Origin: Candidatus Rhodoblastus alkanivorans
Lineage (GTDB): Bacteria; Pseudomonadota; Alphaproteobacteria; Rhizobiales; Beijerinckiaceae
NCBI RefSeq assembly: GCF_022760755.1
Contig: NZ_JAIVFP010000001.1
Location: forward strand, 3,576,001-3,640,000
DNA: 64,000 nt
Direction: 5' to 3'
The translations under genes were made by a program, and so were the position numbers. Below the pieces are notes generated by a model. It saw nothing but the letters and a program-made list of their open reading frames with translations. It was not told where the DNA came from and searched no databases. Shown here in pieces: positions 23,278-31,663 of this stretch; position 1 is the stretch's first letter; each line of letters begins with the position of its first letter.

Positions 23278-25314
23278 TTATGCGAAGTGGAAGTCATGAG
23301 AATTGAGCGAGCTCAGGCTGGTGTTCTTCAGCGTGAGCGTGTCGTGCCCCGATGCGATGACCGTGTCGTGACCGACCTGCTGGGCGTGGGAGAGCACGCT
23401 GGCGAAACTGTCAAACTCGCTGGAGCTGAACTGAATCGTATCGTGCCCGCGGTACCCGGCGCGGAAATCCCTGATCGTATCGTGGCCGAAATTGGCGGCG
23501 AACACGAAAGTGTCGGGATGGCCGTTGCCGACGAAATAATCGTCGCCCGGCGTGCCCGTCAGCGTGTTGGCGCCATTCGTGCCAAGGATCGCCTCGCCCG
23601 AAGTCTTGGCCACGACCTGGCCGGAGCTGTTGACCTCCTGTGCGGTATAGGTGTGGACAACGGTCGAATCGGGCGTGGTCACGAAATTCCAATTCCCGCT
23701 CGAATCGGCCGTCACGGCGCCGACCTTGACGCCGGCGTCATAGACATTGACATGACTGTTGGCGTCGGCCGTGCCCTTGAGCGAAGCGAGGCCGCTCCAG
23801 TTCTCGTGGAGATTGGAGAAGGCGATCCCGCCCGAGGTCGAAGTCGAACCGGAACTCGAAGTCGAGCTTGAGCTGGAAGCCGAGGTCGAACCCGAGGCCG
23901 ACGTTGTGCTCGAACTCGAGGTCGTGCCGATCACCGGATCGAGAGCGACGGAATGCGCGCTGACATTGCCGGCGGCGTCGGTCGCCGTCGCGTCAAGGGC
24001 GTGGTTCCCGCTCGACAAGGCGGACGTCGTAACGCTCCAGGCGCCGCTCGAATTTGTCGTGCCCGTGCCGACCGCCGTCGTCCCGTCATAGACGGTGATG
24101 GTGCTGTTCGCCTCGGCCGTTCCCGAAATCTGCACATGGTTGGTGTTGACGACGGCGTCGCTCGTCTCCACCGGAGCAGACGGCGCGATGGTGTCCACGG
24201 TGACGTTGGTCACGCTGGACGCGGCGCTTGTCGCGCCCGAAACCGTGTCGGTCGCGGTCAGGGCGTGATGGCCGTCGCTCAGCGTCGAAGTGGCATAGCT
24301 CCAGGCGCCGCTCGAATTGGCCGTCGCCGTCCCGAGCTTGGTCGAGCCGTCGAAGACCGTGATCGTGCTGTTGGCCGCAGCCGTTCCCTTCAGCGTCAGA
24401 TGGTTGGCGTTGGTGATCCCGTCGCCGGAGACGCCGCTGTCGGGCGACCAGGACGCAATCGCGGGCGCGGCCGGCGGCGTGGATGCAGAGGACGAGGTGG
24501 AGGTCGAGGTAGAGGTAGAGGTAGAGGTAGAGGTAGAGGTCGACGATGTCGACTGGTTCGCCGACGTGTTCAGCGTCGCGATGAGGGTCGCGCCATCATT
24601 GACGTTCCCGGTATAGGTGGGATTGGTGCCGTTGAAATCCGTAACGCCGTAGGCGCCCGATTGCATGTGATTGTTCGTGAACGACACGCCGCCGATCGAC
24701 CCGCCGCTGAACTGGCTGTCGTCGTAAACGGTAAAGCCGCCGCCAGAGAGGAGATTGTTGTCCACGCTGATATTGGAGATCGGCCCGAAATAATTGTCGA
24801 TCATGATCGCCGACGTCTGGCCGTACGAATTGATGACGGTGTTATGGCTGATCGTCACATTGGACACGCCGCCGTCGATCTGGATGCCGTCGTAATGCGG
24901 CGAGCCGGACGCGAGCAGGCTGTGGATATAGTTGTTCTGGATCGTCGAAGAGCCGGTGACGTTGATGCCGTTTTCGACGTTGTAGATGTTGTTGTTGATG
25001 AACGTGCCCTGGCCATTGATGCCGTTAGAGCCGTCGTTGCCGCTGCCGACGCCGTTGATCTCGCAATTTTCGATCGTCGTTCCCGTTACGCCGGAAGCGA
25101 TCTGGACCACGCTGAAGCTTGCCGCGGTGATCTTACAGTCGATCAGCGTGACATTCGGGGCGTTGATATAGACGGTACCGGAAATGTTGAGCCCGGAGAT
25201 CACGGCGCCAGCCTGCGTCACGACGAGACTGCCCGATGGCGTCAGCGTTACACCCGCTGGGACACCAGTATTCGTGGCGTCAGGCCATCCGGTGTTTGTA
25301 GTCGATGTAGCCAA
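23278..25314 (-). CDS. Type I secreted right-handed beta-helix protein with Ig-like modules and RTX-like C terminus
   Basis: 678 residues, no Sec signal peptide. Residues 1-255 form a right-handed beta-helix of Asn-rich turns (NNNIYNVENGINVTG, GSPHYDGIQIDGG). A Ser-Thr repeat linker at about 256-285 follows, then two Ig-like modules (each with GTAxANSxIxVxDG...SGAW) and a second Ser-rich linker. A third Ig-like unit precedes a C-terminal GTNGANTLTGTPGDDYFVGN segment with Phe/Asp-rich ends (HDTIRDF), as in RTX export signals. The adjacent exporter probably secretes it in a Ca-dependent way. Possible roles are polysaccharide lyase, epimerase or adhesin; the catalytic type is undetermined. Confidence 0.82.
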   Translation of the reverse strand: MATSTTNTGWPDATNTGVPAGVTLTPSGSLVVTQAGAVISGLNISGTVYINAPNVTLIDCKITAASFSVVQIASGVTGTTIENCEINGVGSGNDGSNGINGQGTFINNNIYNVENGINVTGSSTIQNNYIHSLLASGSPHYDGIQIDGGVSNVTISHNTVINSYGQTSAIMIDNYFGPISNISVDNNLLSGGGFTVYDDSQFSGGSIGGVSFTNNHMQSGAYGVTDFNGTNPTYTGNVNDGATLIATLNTSANQSTSSTSTSTSTSTSTSTSTSSSASTPPAAPAIASWSPDSGVSGDGITNANHLTLKGTAAANSTITVFDGSTKLGTATANSSGAWSYATSTLSDGHHALTATDTVSGATSAASSVTNVTVDTIAPSAPVETSDAVVNTNHVQISGTAEANSTITVYDGTTAVGTGTTNSSGAWSVTTSALSSGNHALDATATDAAGNVSAHSVALDPVIGTTSSSSTTSASGSTSASSSSSTSSSGSTSTSGGIAFSNLHENWSGLASLKGTADANSHVNVYDAGVKVGAVTADSSGNWNFVTTPDSTVVHTYTAQEVNSSGQVVAKTSGEAILGTNGANTLTGTPGDDYFVGNGHPDTFVFAANFGHDTIRDFRAGYRGHDTIQFSSSEFDSFASVLSHAQQVGHDTVIASGHDTLTLKNTSLSSLNSHDFHFA
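24494..24549. repeat. Hexanucleotide microsatellite coding for Ser-Thr
   Basis: About eight consecutive GAGGTA/GAGGTC units lie inside the beta-helix secreted protein gene. On the coding strand they give alternating Ser-Thr codons. Because the unit is six bases, slippage would change linker length without a frameshift. Confidence 0.85.
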
Positions 25315-26397
25315 GGTATCTCTCCTGATGGTTTTGTCAGCGTATAACGCGATTTGAGCGACTCAGTTATTCTCATGAACCAAGACGACAATCGGCATAG
25401 CTGCCGGTCGTAAAAGAATTTGCCGAAGAGGCATTTTTGTGGCGAGATGATCGTCCAAAAAAGGTCATTTCATCACGCCAAGCGCTCGTTCGTTCGTCCC
25501 GTACGGCCACCATTCCATTGATATACTTACAACTTTTTAAAACTTAGAAACGGATCAACGATCTGGCGCCATTGCATTTTTTTGTGACACCGTCACCATT
25601 CAATAGCCAAGGTAACGCTTTCAATCTGCATGAACGCCCCCTTCTACCTCTCCCGCGCTCATGGGGCAATCTGTTTGTCTCCACCTTGAATAATCATAGG
25701 TTGCCATCCGCTTTTTTATTTTGTTTCTATTTTTATATTTTTCAATTTTCCGTGATCGTGGTTTATTATATTATCATATTGTTTTTGCTATTGATTCATG
25801 GCGGCGACCGTTCGATCCCTGCCAAGGCCAACCATTTAAAACTCGATCAAGTATAATTCGCCAATGCTATTAACAAGCGCTGACGCCACGCTGAAAATGG
25901 CCGCCATTGACCTCCATTGTATGAATCTCATGGTTAACGATCGATTAAAATTCGATTAGAATTGTCGTGCGCAGCGACGCGGCTCCGGCACCGTGAAGCG
26001 CCTTCGTGGACCGCCCGGTTTCGACGGGACTGGGATCGTCGCGGATACGGCATAACCCTTGTTTATGCTAATATATTCGGTATTATGTATCAATATTTAC
26101 CTAAAACCTGGTCGCAGGCATTATTCTATACATTAATACCCTGAGCCGGACGAAAGGCGTTCTTCGCTTCCCGATTGCTTCGACCGGCTGCTGGCTTCGG
26201 TGCGACGAATCGGAGCCTGTGTTTGATCGATTCGCAGCGATTCGCGCGCCGCGAACATCGCAGCCGATGCGCATCTGGTTCGTCACGTCTCGCTACGCCG
26301 GCGATTTCGCCAGCCGACATGGTCGGGCCATATTCAAATGGGAAAGGTCGCCGGGACGGTGATCTTTCGACGAACGAAACGAACAGGGAGCAAGGCC
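25315..26397. other. 1.1-kb intergenic region, no supported gene
   Basis: The first 200 bases should hold the minus-strand promoter of the secreted beta-helix gene. The centre (about 25,690-25,860) is distinctly AT-rich, with runs of T and TTATA. A 94-codon open frame there is hydrophobic only because of base composition and lacks a ribosome site. The last 300 bases are GC-rich and feature-poor and lead into the oxygenase gene. Nothing else was recognised. Confidence 0.6.
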
Positions 26398-27483
26398 ATG
26401 GCGCAACCATCCCTGAAGATCGGCGATCCAGCGCCGTGGTTCGCCGCGGCGGCAGGAGCCGATCGCGGCCCGGTAGCCTTTGACGAATTGGCCGGCCGCT
26501 TCATCCTGCTGTTTTTCTTCAGCTCAGCCGGCGCGCCCGACATCGCGGCAGCGCTCTCGTCCCTCGATTCGAAGGCCGAGATTTTCGATGGCAGGCGTTC
26601 CCAATTCGTCGGCGTCAGCAACGATCCGAATGATTTCGCGTCGGGGCGCCTGCCTGGGCGCGCCGGCCAGGTCTATTTTCTGGACGCGAGCGCCGCCGCC
26701 GCCGCGCGCTACGGGATCGCCGCGACGCCGGCGAGCCCGTTTCGACCCATTGCCTTCCTGTTGAGCCCCGCGCTGCAAATCCTGAATATCATTCCATTCG
26801 AGCGCGCCGACGATTTCGTTCGGCGATCGACCCTGCTGCTTGGCGCGGCCCTGGCCGAACCGGCCGCGGAGCAGAACGCTCCCATCCTCGTGGTTCCCCA
26901 TGTCTTCGACCGGGACCTCTGTCGCCGCCTGATCGAACTCTATGACGCGAACGGCGGGCGCGAAATCGGCTTGATCGAAAACAAGGGACAGATCGTCGAA
27001 CGAACCGACACGGCGTACCGGAAACGTCTCGACTATTACGTCGCGGATGACGGCGCGCTGCAAAGATGCAGGGAATCGCTCGAACGCCGGCTGCTGCCGC
27101 TCGTCTATCGCGCCTTCCAGTTTCCCACGACGCGCATCGAGCGCTATCTCGTCGGCTGCTACGACGCGACCACGGGCGGATATTTCGGGGCGCATCGCGA
27201 CAATACCGCGCCGTCGGTCGCACACCGCCGTTTCGCCCTTACCTTGCCTCTCAATGACGAATATGAAGGCGGTCGGCTTCGCTTTCCCGAATACGGCGCC
27301 CGCGAATTCACTGCGGCGCCGGGCGACGCCATCGTGTTTTCCTGCGCGCTCCTGCATGAAGTCACGCCCGTGACCGCCGGCCGGCGCTATGCCTTCATCT
27401 CATTCTTCTATGACGAGCTGGGGCAAAGAATGCGCGACGCCTACGCAAAGGACGCCGCGGCCAAGCAAACGGTCAAGGGCTAG
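26398..27483 (+). CDS. Peroxiredoxin-like domain fused to 2-oxoglutarate/Fe(II) oxygenase (prolyl 4-hydroxylase type)
   Basis: 361 residues from an ATG at 26,398 with AGGGAG upstream. Residues 1-160 resemble the AhpC/TSA fold (LKIGDPAPWF, GRFILLFFFSSAG), but the usual catalytic Cys is not seen, so it may be structural. Residues about 170-350 are a prolyl-4-hydroxylase-like domain. GGYFGAHRDN supplies the HxD iron ligands, LLHEVTPV the distal His, and RRYAFISFF the 2-oxoglutarate-binding Arg. It is convergent with a beta-helix gene. The target may be a secreted protein or glycan in this region (inference). Confidence 0.83.
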   Translation: MAQPSLKIGDPAPWFAAAAGADRGPVAFDELAGRFILLFFFSSAGAPDIAAALSSLDSKAEIFDGRRSQFVGVSNDPNDFASGRLPGRAGQVYFLDASAAAAARYGIAATPASPFRPIAFLLSPALQILNIIPFERADDFVRRSTLLLGAALAEPAAEQNAPILVVPHVFDRDLCRRLIELYDANGGREIGLIENKGQIVERTDTAYRKRLDYYVADDGALQRCRESLERRLLPLVYRAFQFPTTRIERYLVGCYDATTGGYFGAHRDNTAPSVAHRRFALTLPLNDEYEGGRLRFPEYGAREFTAAPGDAIVFSCALLHEVTPVTAGRRYAFISFFYDELGQRMRDAYAKDAAAKQTVKG

Positions 27484-27522
27484 TTTGGCCGCGACGGCGT
27501 CGCGCCCGCCATTTCCATCACC

Positions 27523-28371
27523 CTATCGCGAACCGAGATTAGCTCCGGTCCTGTCGTCGACATTCCCGCGCCAGACCGGGCTGTTCTTCTCGAATGCGCT
27601 ATAGCCCCAGCGACCCTTTCCCATCCGATTGTTGGTGAAGGACACGCCGCTGACGGCCCCTCCCTTGAAGCGGCCGTCGCTATAGACGGTATAGCCGCCC
27701 CCCACGAGGCGATTGCCGTCGACTTTGATGTTGGACACGGGCGAAAAATAATTGTCGATCATGATCGCCGAAGTCTGGCCATGGGGATTGATGATGGTGT
27801 TGTGGCTGATCGTGACATCATGGCCGCCATCGATCTGGACGCCATCGTAATGCGGCGATCCCGACGCGAGCAGGTCATGGATATAATTGTCGCGGATCAC
27901 CGAGGGGCCGGTGACATTGACGCCATTCTCGACATTGTAAATGTTGTTGCCGATAAAGGTCCCCTCGCCGTTAATCCCATTGGAGCCGGCATTGTCGCTG
28001 CCGACGCCGTTGATCTCGGAATTCTTGACGATTGCGCCGGTCACGCCCGGCGCGATCTGCACCACGCCGAGGCCCGCCGCCGTGATCCTGCAATCGACGA
28101 TCGTGACATTGGGCGCCTTGATCGTGACCGCCCCATGAATATCGCGCCCGGAAACGACCGCGCCCGGCTTCGTGATGACGAGTTCGCCGGAGGGCTGCAG
28201 CGCGACATTGGCGGGCGCGCCGGTGTTGGCGGCGTCCGGCCAGCGCGCGGTCGCGGCGGCCGCTGGTTGCGCCGGAACCGAAACGGACGCCAGGGATGCG
28301 GCCACGACGGACAGGCGCAAACCGGCGAGCGCCGGGTCCCACGATCTCGATTTATCGATCGGTCGCCTCAT
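27523..28371 (-). CDS. Sec-exported right-handed beta-helix protein, paralogue of the type I secreted one
   Basis: 282 residues with an N-terminal signal peptide (AGLRLSVVAASLASVSVPAQPAAA-type). The mature part closely follows the beta-helix of the type I substrate. Shared segments include SEINGVGS, NNIYNVENG, LLASGSPHYDG and GQTSAIMIDNYF. It lacks the Ig-like modules and RTX-like end and stops with the helix. Its ATG overlaps the stop of the upstream glycosyltransferase (ATGA), so it is translationally coupled to it. A periplasmic glycan-modifying or glycan-binding role is inferred from that coupling. Confidence 0.82.
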   Translation of the reverse strand: MRRPIDKSRSWDPALAGLRLSVVAASLASVSVPAQPAAAATARWPDAANTGAPANVALQPSGELVITKPGAVVSGRDIHGAVTIKAPNVTIVDCRITAAGLGVVQIAPGVTGAIVKNSEINGVGSDNAGSNGINGEGTFIGNNIYNVENGVNVTGPSVIRDNYIHDLLASGSPHYDGVQIDGGHDVTISHNTIINPHGQTSAIMIDNYFSPVSNIKVDGNRLVGGGYTVYSDGRFKGGAVSGVSFTNNRMGKGRWGYSAFEKNSPVWRGNVDDRTGANLGSR

Positions 28372-29417
28372 GAGGGATTTCGATGCCAACTCGGCGCCCC
28401 CGTCTCGCCGCGAATCCCGGCGCTCATTCCTTCGAGCGCCGCGGCGCCGGCGCCGGGGGCGCGATTGAGCGCAAAGCGAACGGCGTAAGCGATCGACATG
28501 GCGATCCGGAGGGGCAGCGTCCATGGGTAATGGCGCCGGACAAAATGAATCGCGTTGCGATGCTGCAAATAGACGGCAAGCCTGGACAAAGCCGCGCCGC
28601 GCCCGGCGGAGCCGGTCGTGGTGCCGCGCCGATGGGCGACGACGGAAGTGCTGGCGTAGCCCAGGCCGAGCTTCTTGGCCCTGACGCCCCAGTCGAGATC
28701 CTCGAAGAACAGAAAATAGCTCTCGTCCATCATCCCGATCTGCTCGACGCAACGCCGCGTCACATACATTGACGCGCCCGAAGGGCTATCCATGGCGCGC
28801 TCGATCGCCGGCAGGTCGATGGGCGCTCCGAGTCGCTCGCCGAGCCCGATGGCGACGCTGCGCGCCGAAAGCTTCCGCCATTGAAGGCCGCCGCGAAAAC
28901 GAACGACCTCCTCGCTGCCCGCTTCCAGAATGGTGCTGCCGACCATGCCTTTGCCGCCGTCTTCGGCCCGCGCGACCAGCGCGCCCAGAGCGTCCGGCGC
29001 CGGCTCCGCGTCCGGATTGAGGATCCATACGCCCTTCCAGCCCTCGCGGCCCATGAGAGGACGCAGCCAGGCGTTGACTCCGCCCGCATAGCCAAGATTG
29101 GCCTCGGCCCAGCCGACCGTGACCGTTGCGGGTCGCGAACCGAGTTCCAATCGCTGGACGGCCAGGAACGGCGACGGCGGCGCTTCGCCCCGCGCATCGC
29201 CCGCCTCCGCGCAGGCGCGACACAGATTTTCCTCGATCAGGCGGCGGACCAATCTTTCATAAGCCGCGCGCCCGCCGTTCTCGCAGATGTAGACGTCGAA
29301 ACGCGGAACGGCGGCGGCGCGCGCCAGCGCGGCGAGACAATTGGCGATGTCGTTCGGATTGTTGTAGCCGACAATCAAGACCACCGCCTCGGCGATATCC
29401 ATCTTTCCGCTCGCCAT
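28368..29417 (-). CDS. Family 2 (GT-A) glycosyltransferase
   Basis: 349 residues. The rhamnosyltransferase-like GT2 pattern is visible: VVLIVGYNNPNDIANCLAAL at the start, NLGYAGGVNAWL, then WILNPDAEPAPDALG with the DxE-type metal motif. GASMYVTRR and ESYFLFFEDLDWGVRAKKLG form the acceptor-site region. The C terminus has a hydrophobic stretch. It probably adds a sugar to the lipid-linked repeat unit on the cytoplasmic side. It is translationally coupled to the Sec-exported beta-helix gene. Confidence 0.88.
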   Translation of the reverse strand: MASGKMDIAEAVVLIVGYNNPNDIANCLAALARAAAVPRFDVYICENGGRAAYERLVRRLIEENLCRACAEAGDARGEAPPSPFLAVQRLELGSRPATVTVGWAEANLGYAGGVNAWLRPLMGREGWKGVWILNPDAEPAPDALGALVARAEDGGKGMVGSTILEAGSEEVVRFRGGLQWRKLSARSVAIGLGERLGAPIDLPAIERAMDSPSGASMYVTRRCVEQIGMMDESYFLFFEDLDWGVRAKKLGLGYASTSVVAHRRGTTTGSAGRGAALSRLAVYLQHRNAIHFVRRHYPWTLPLRIAMSIAYAVRFALNRAPGAGAAALEGMSAGIRGETGAPSWHRNPS

Positions 29418-29470
29418 CAGCCGCTCCCGAATCGCCTTGGGCTGCGCCGGCGCAGCCCAACCGGCGCCTA

Positions 29471-29535
29471 TTATTTAATTCGACATTAATTACGCTCGTT
29501 GGTATTAAATGCAAGGTGATTTTAAATATCGTGGT
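29471..29535. promoter_or_regulatory. AT-rich divergent promoter island
   Basis: Repeated TTTAATT, CATTAATTA and GTATTAAAT steps lie between the divergent glycosyltransferase and FkbM genes. This is probably the shared control region. Confidence 0.45.
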
Positions 29536-29545
29536 TTCGGAGTCC

Positions 29546-30328
29546 ATGATGGCGGCCGCACTCGACCTAAAGCCCTTAAGCGCCAAGGCTTTCGCCAGAT
29601 ATCTCTATGCCCGCGTTCCCGGCGCGGCGCGATTTCGCTTCGCGCTTAAAGATATAGCCGCGAAATATGTGTCGAAACCGGAATTCGAGGGAATGACGCG
29701 ATTGGCGCTGGACGGCGGGCCGATCATCGACGTCGGCGCCAATCGCGGCCAAAGCGTCGCGGCCTTCAGACGGCTGGCGCCCGGATGCGAAATCATCGCC
29801 TTCGAGCCGGAGCCGCGCGCTGCGGCCCTGCTGCGAAAATATTTTCATGGCGCGAAAGGAATCGTCCTGAACGATTGCGCCCTGGGCCACGCCCCTGGCC
29901 GATTTTCCTTCTTCATCCCGCATTACGGCATGTGGGATTGCGACGGAATGGCCGCGACGAGTCGCGAGGAGGCGACGCTTTGGTTGCGCGACGGCGGCCG
30001 AATGTTTCGTTTCGACGAGCGCCTCCTGAACGTCGAGGAGCATTGGGTCGAATGCCGGACGTTGGATTCCTTCATCTTGTCGCCCGTCCTGATCAAATTG
30101 CATGCCCAGGGCGCCGAACTCGACATTCTGGAGGGCGCCGTCGACACACTTCGCCGCAGCCGGCCGGCGCTGATGTGCGCCTTTCCAACCGGCGCGGTCG
30201 TCGAATTTTTCCAGAAGCTCGACTATCGGCCATTTTCGTTCGATGGCCGAGGCTTCATTCCCGGTCTCGCCGGGGGCGGCGCGACTTTCACCTGGTTCCT
30301 GACCGCGGCGCATCTGTCGCGCGGTTGA
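29546..30328 (+). CDS. FkbM-family SAM-dependent methyltransferase
   Basis: 260 residues from the ATG at 29,546 with CGGAG upstream. The SAM-binding motif I is GPIIDVGANRGQS, followed by the acidic strand IIAFEPEPRA. The usual FkbM signature KIDVEGAEL appears as KLHAQGAELDILEGA, so the acidic residues normally present are His and Gln here. FkbM proteins methylate sugar hydroxyls, often in capsule or EPS clusters. It is convergent with the Wzy-like gene 33 bases away. Confidence 0.83.
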   Translation: MMAAALDLKPLSAKAFARYLYARVPGAARFRFALKDIAAKYVSKPEFEGMTRLALDGGPIIDVGANRGQSVAAFRRLAPGCEIIAFEPEPRAAALLRKYFHGAKGIVLNDCALGHAPGRFSFFIPHYGMWDCDGMAATSREEATLWLRDGGRMFRFDERLLNVEEHWVECRTLDSFILSPVLIKLHAQGAELDILEGAVDTLRRSRPALMCAFPTGAVVEFFQKLDYRPFSFDGRGFIPGLAGGGATFTWFLTAAHLSRG

Positions 30329-30361
30329 GATCGGCGCCGTAAGCGTCGTGGGCCGGTTCCG

Positions 30362-31663
30362 CTACGCCATATGCGAGACGTCGGGGTTCATGGCGCGCTC
30401 GCGCAGCGAAGCCTTGATGCCGATGCACAGGCCCCAGAAAATCCACATATAATTCCAGAAATGAACGGTGATGCCGCTGAAGATGAACAGCAGCAGCACG
30501 ATCGCGAAAGCGAGATTCATCCGCCGATCGAAATCGCTCTCTACGCCCGGCGCCCGCCGCCGCGCTGGCCAGACCGCCGCAATATTGGCGCAAAACAGAA
30601 GGGCGCTCGCGGGAATTCCATAGCGCAGGGCCTCGACCAGCCAGACGCAATCGACCGTGGAGTCGAGAATATTCTTGTGGAACAGTTCGAAGGAAAATCC
30701 GGTGATTGGGCTCTGTCCGATCTCGGCGAGCGCGGCGTCCCAGATCAGGATGCGATAATAGCCGGTCACCGGATCGAGGGTCAGATGCGAGATCAGCCAG
30801 CCGATCGGATGTCGGGAGACGATGAACACGACGCCGAGGACGGTCCCGAGCACGATCCAGAACAAGGTCCATCGCGCCGGCGCCGTCCGCATCAGGCGGT
30901 CATAGGAATAGGCCGCCACGCCCAGCACATAGGCCATGAGCGCCGCGGAGGACTGGGACAGGACGCATCCGAGAAGGCAGATCGCGGAGAACAGGACGCG
31001 CCGGCCGGCGTTTTTCTCCCACAGCAGCAGGATCGCATTGACCAGCGCGCAGAAAACGCCGAACAGGATGGGGTGATCCAGGGTCGACGTCGCGCGAATG
31101 GTGTCGCCGCGATAGACCGGGGTGAGCGGCGTGGTCCCAAAGATCGACGCCGCGGCGTCGTGAGCGATCCAGCGTCCGGCGACATGTTCGCCGATGGCGA
31201 TCGCGATCATGAAGAAAGTCAAAGTCGCCAATGTGCGGACGAAGGCGTCGAGCGACGCCGGGCCGGAAAAGAACGCCCTGCCGACGATATAGGCGAACAG
31301 CATCTGCAAGGCTTCGGCCGCCGGCGACGAGAGCGAACCTCCGTTGGAGGCGGCCGAGACAAACATCCAGATCGCCATGAACAGCGCCGCGACATCGGCG
31401 GCCATGAGGCGCCGCCCGCTGCGCGCCAGAACGACGAGCGCGGGGACGACCAGCACAGTGATCAGAAATCGTCCGGCGGTGAATTTGGCGTCGGCGATCG
31501 AGATTTGCGCCTCCCAGGCCGGGATGACCAGGCCGAGCAGCGCAAGCCAGCTCACCAGCCGGCGCGGAGGGTCGGCACGGACGGCGTATGAGGCGGCTTC
31601 GTCCGCCGATTCCGGCCAGGCGAGGTCCCTCGCGCCCCATTCCGTCATCGGCGCAACCCTCAT
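30362..31663 (-). CDS. Wzy/O-antigen-ligase-like polysaccharide polymerase
   Basis: 433 residues with about ten to eleven transmembrane segments. A large periplasmic-type loop near HLTLDPVTGYYRILIWDAALAEI ends with SPITGFSFELFHK, which matches the Wzy_C/WaaL pattern (GR...W...G.G). It would polymerise repeat units on the outer face of the inner membrane after Wzx flipping. The start overlaps the stop of the upstream fusion gene by four bases (ATGA). Confidence 0.82.
   Translation of the reverse strand: MRVAPMTEWGARDLAWPESADEAASYAVRADPPRRLVSWLALLGLVIPAWEAQISIADAKFTAGRFLITVLVVPALVVLARSGRRLMAADVAALFMAIWMFVSAASNGGSLSSPAAEALQMLFAYIVGRAFFSGPASLDAFVRTLATLTFFMIAIAIGEHVAGRWIAHDAAASIFGTTPLTPVYRGDTIRATSTLDHPILFGVFCALVNAILLLWEKNAGRRVLFSAICLLGCVLSQSSAALMAYVLGVAAYSYDRLMRTAPARWTLFWIVLGTVLGVVFIVSRHPIGWLISHLTLDPVTGYYRILIWDAALAEIGQSPITGFSFELFHKNILDSTVDCVWLVEALRYGIPASALLFCANIAAVWPARRRAPGVESDFDRRMNLAFAIVLLLFIFSGITVHFWNYMWIFWGLCIGIKASLRERAMNPDVSHMA

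Noticed and set aside
24494-24549. CRISPR array or regulatory repeat
   Set aside because: Units are only six bases without spacers and lie in a coding region; it is a microsatellite.
21237-25314. Bacteriocin export system
   Set aside because: The ABC protein lacks a C39 peptidase domain and the neighbouring substrate is a large beta-helix RTX-like protein, not a small leader peptide.
25572-25856. 94-codon frame in the AT-rich intergenic region
   Set aside because: No ribosome site, no motif, and hydrophobicity explained by T-rich sequence.
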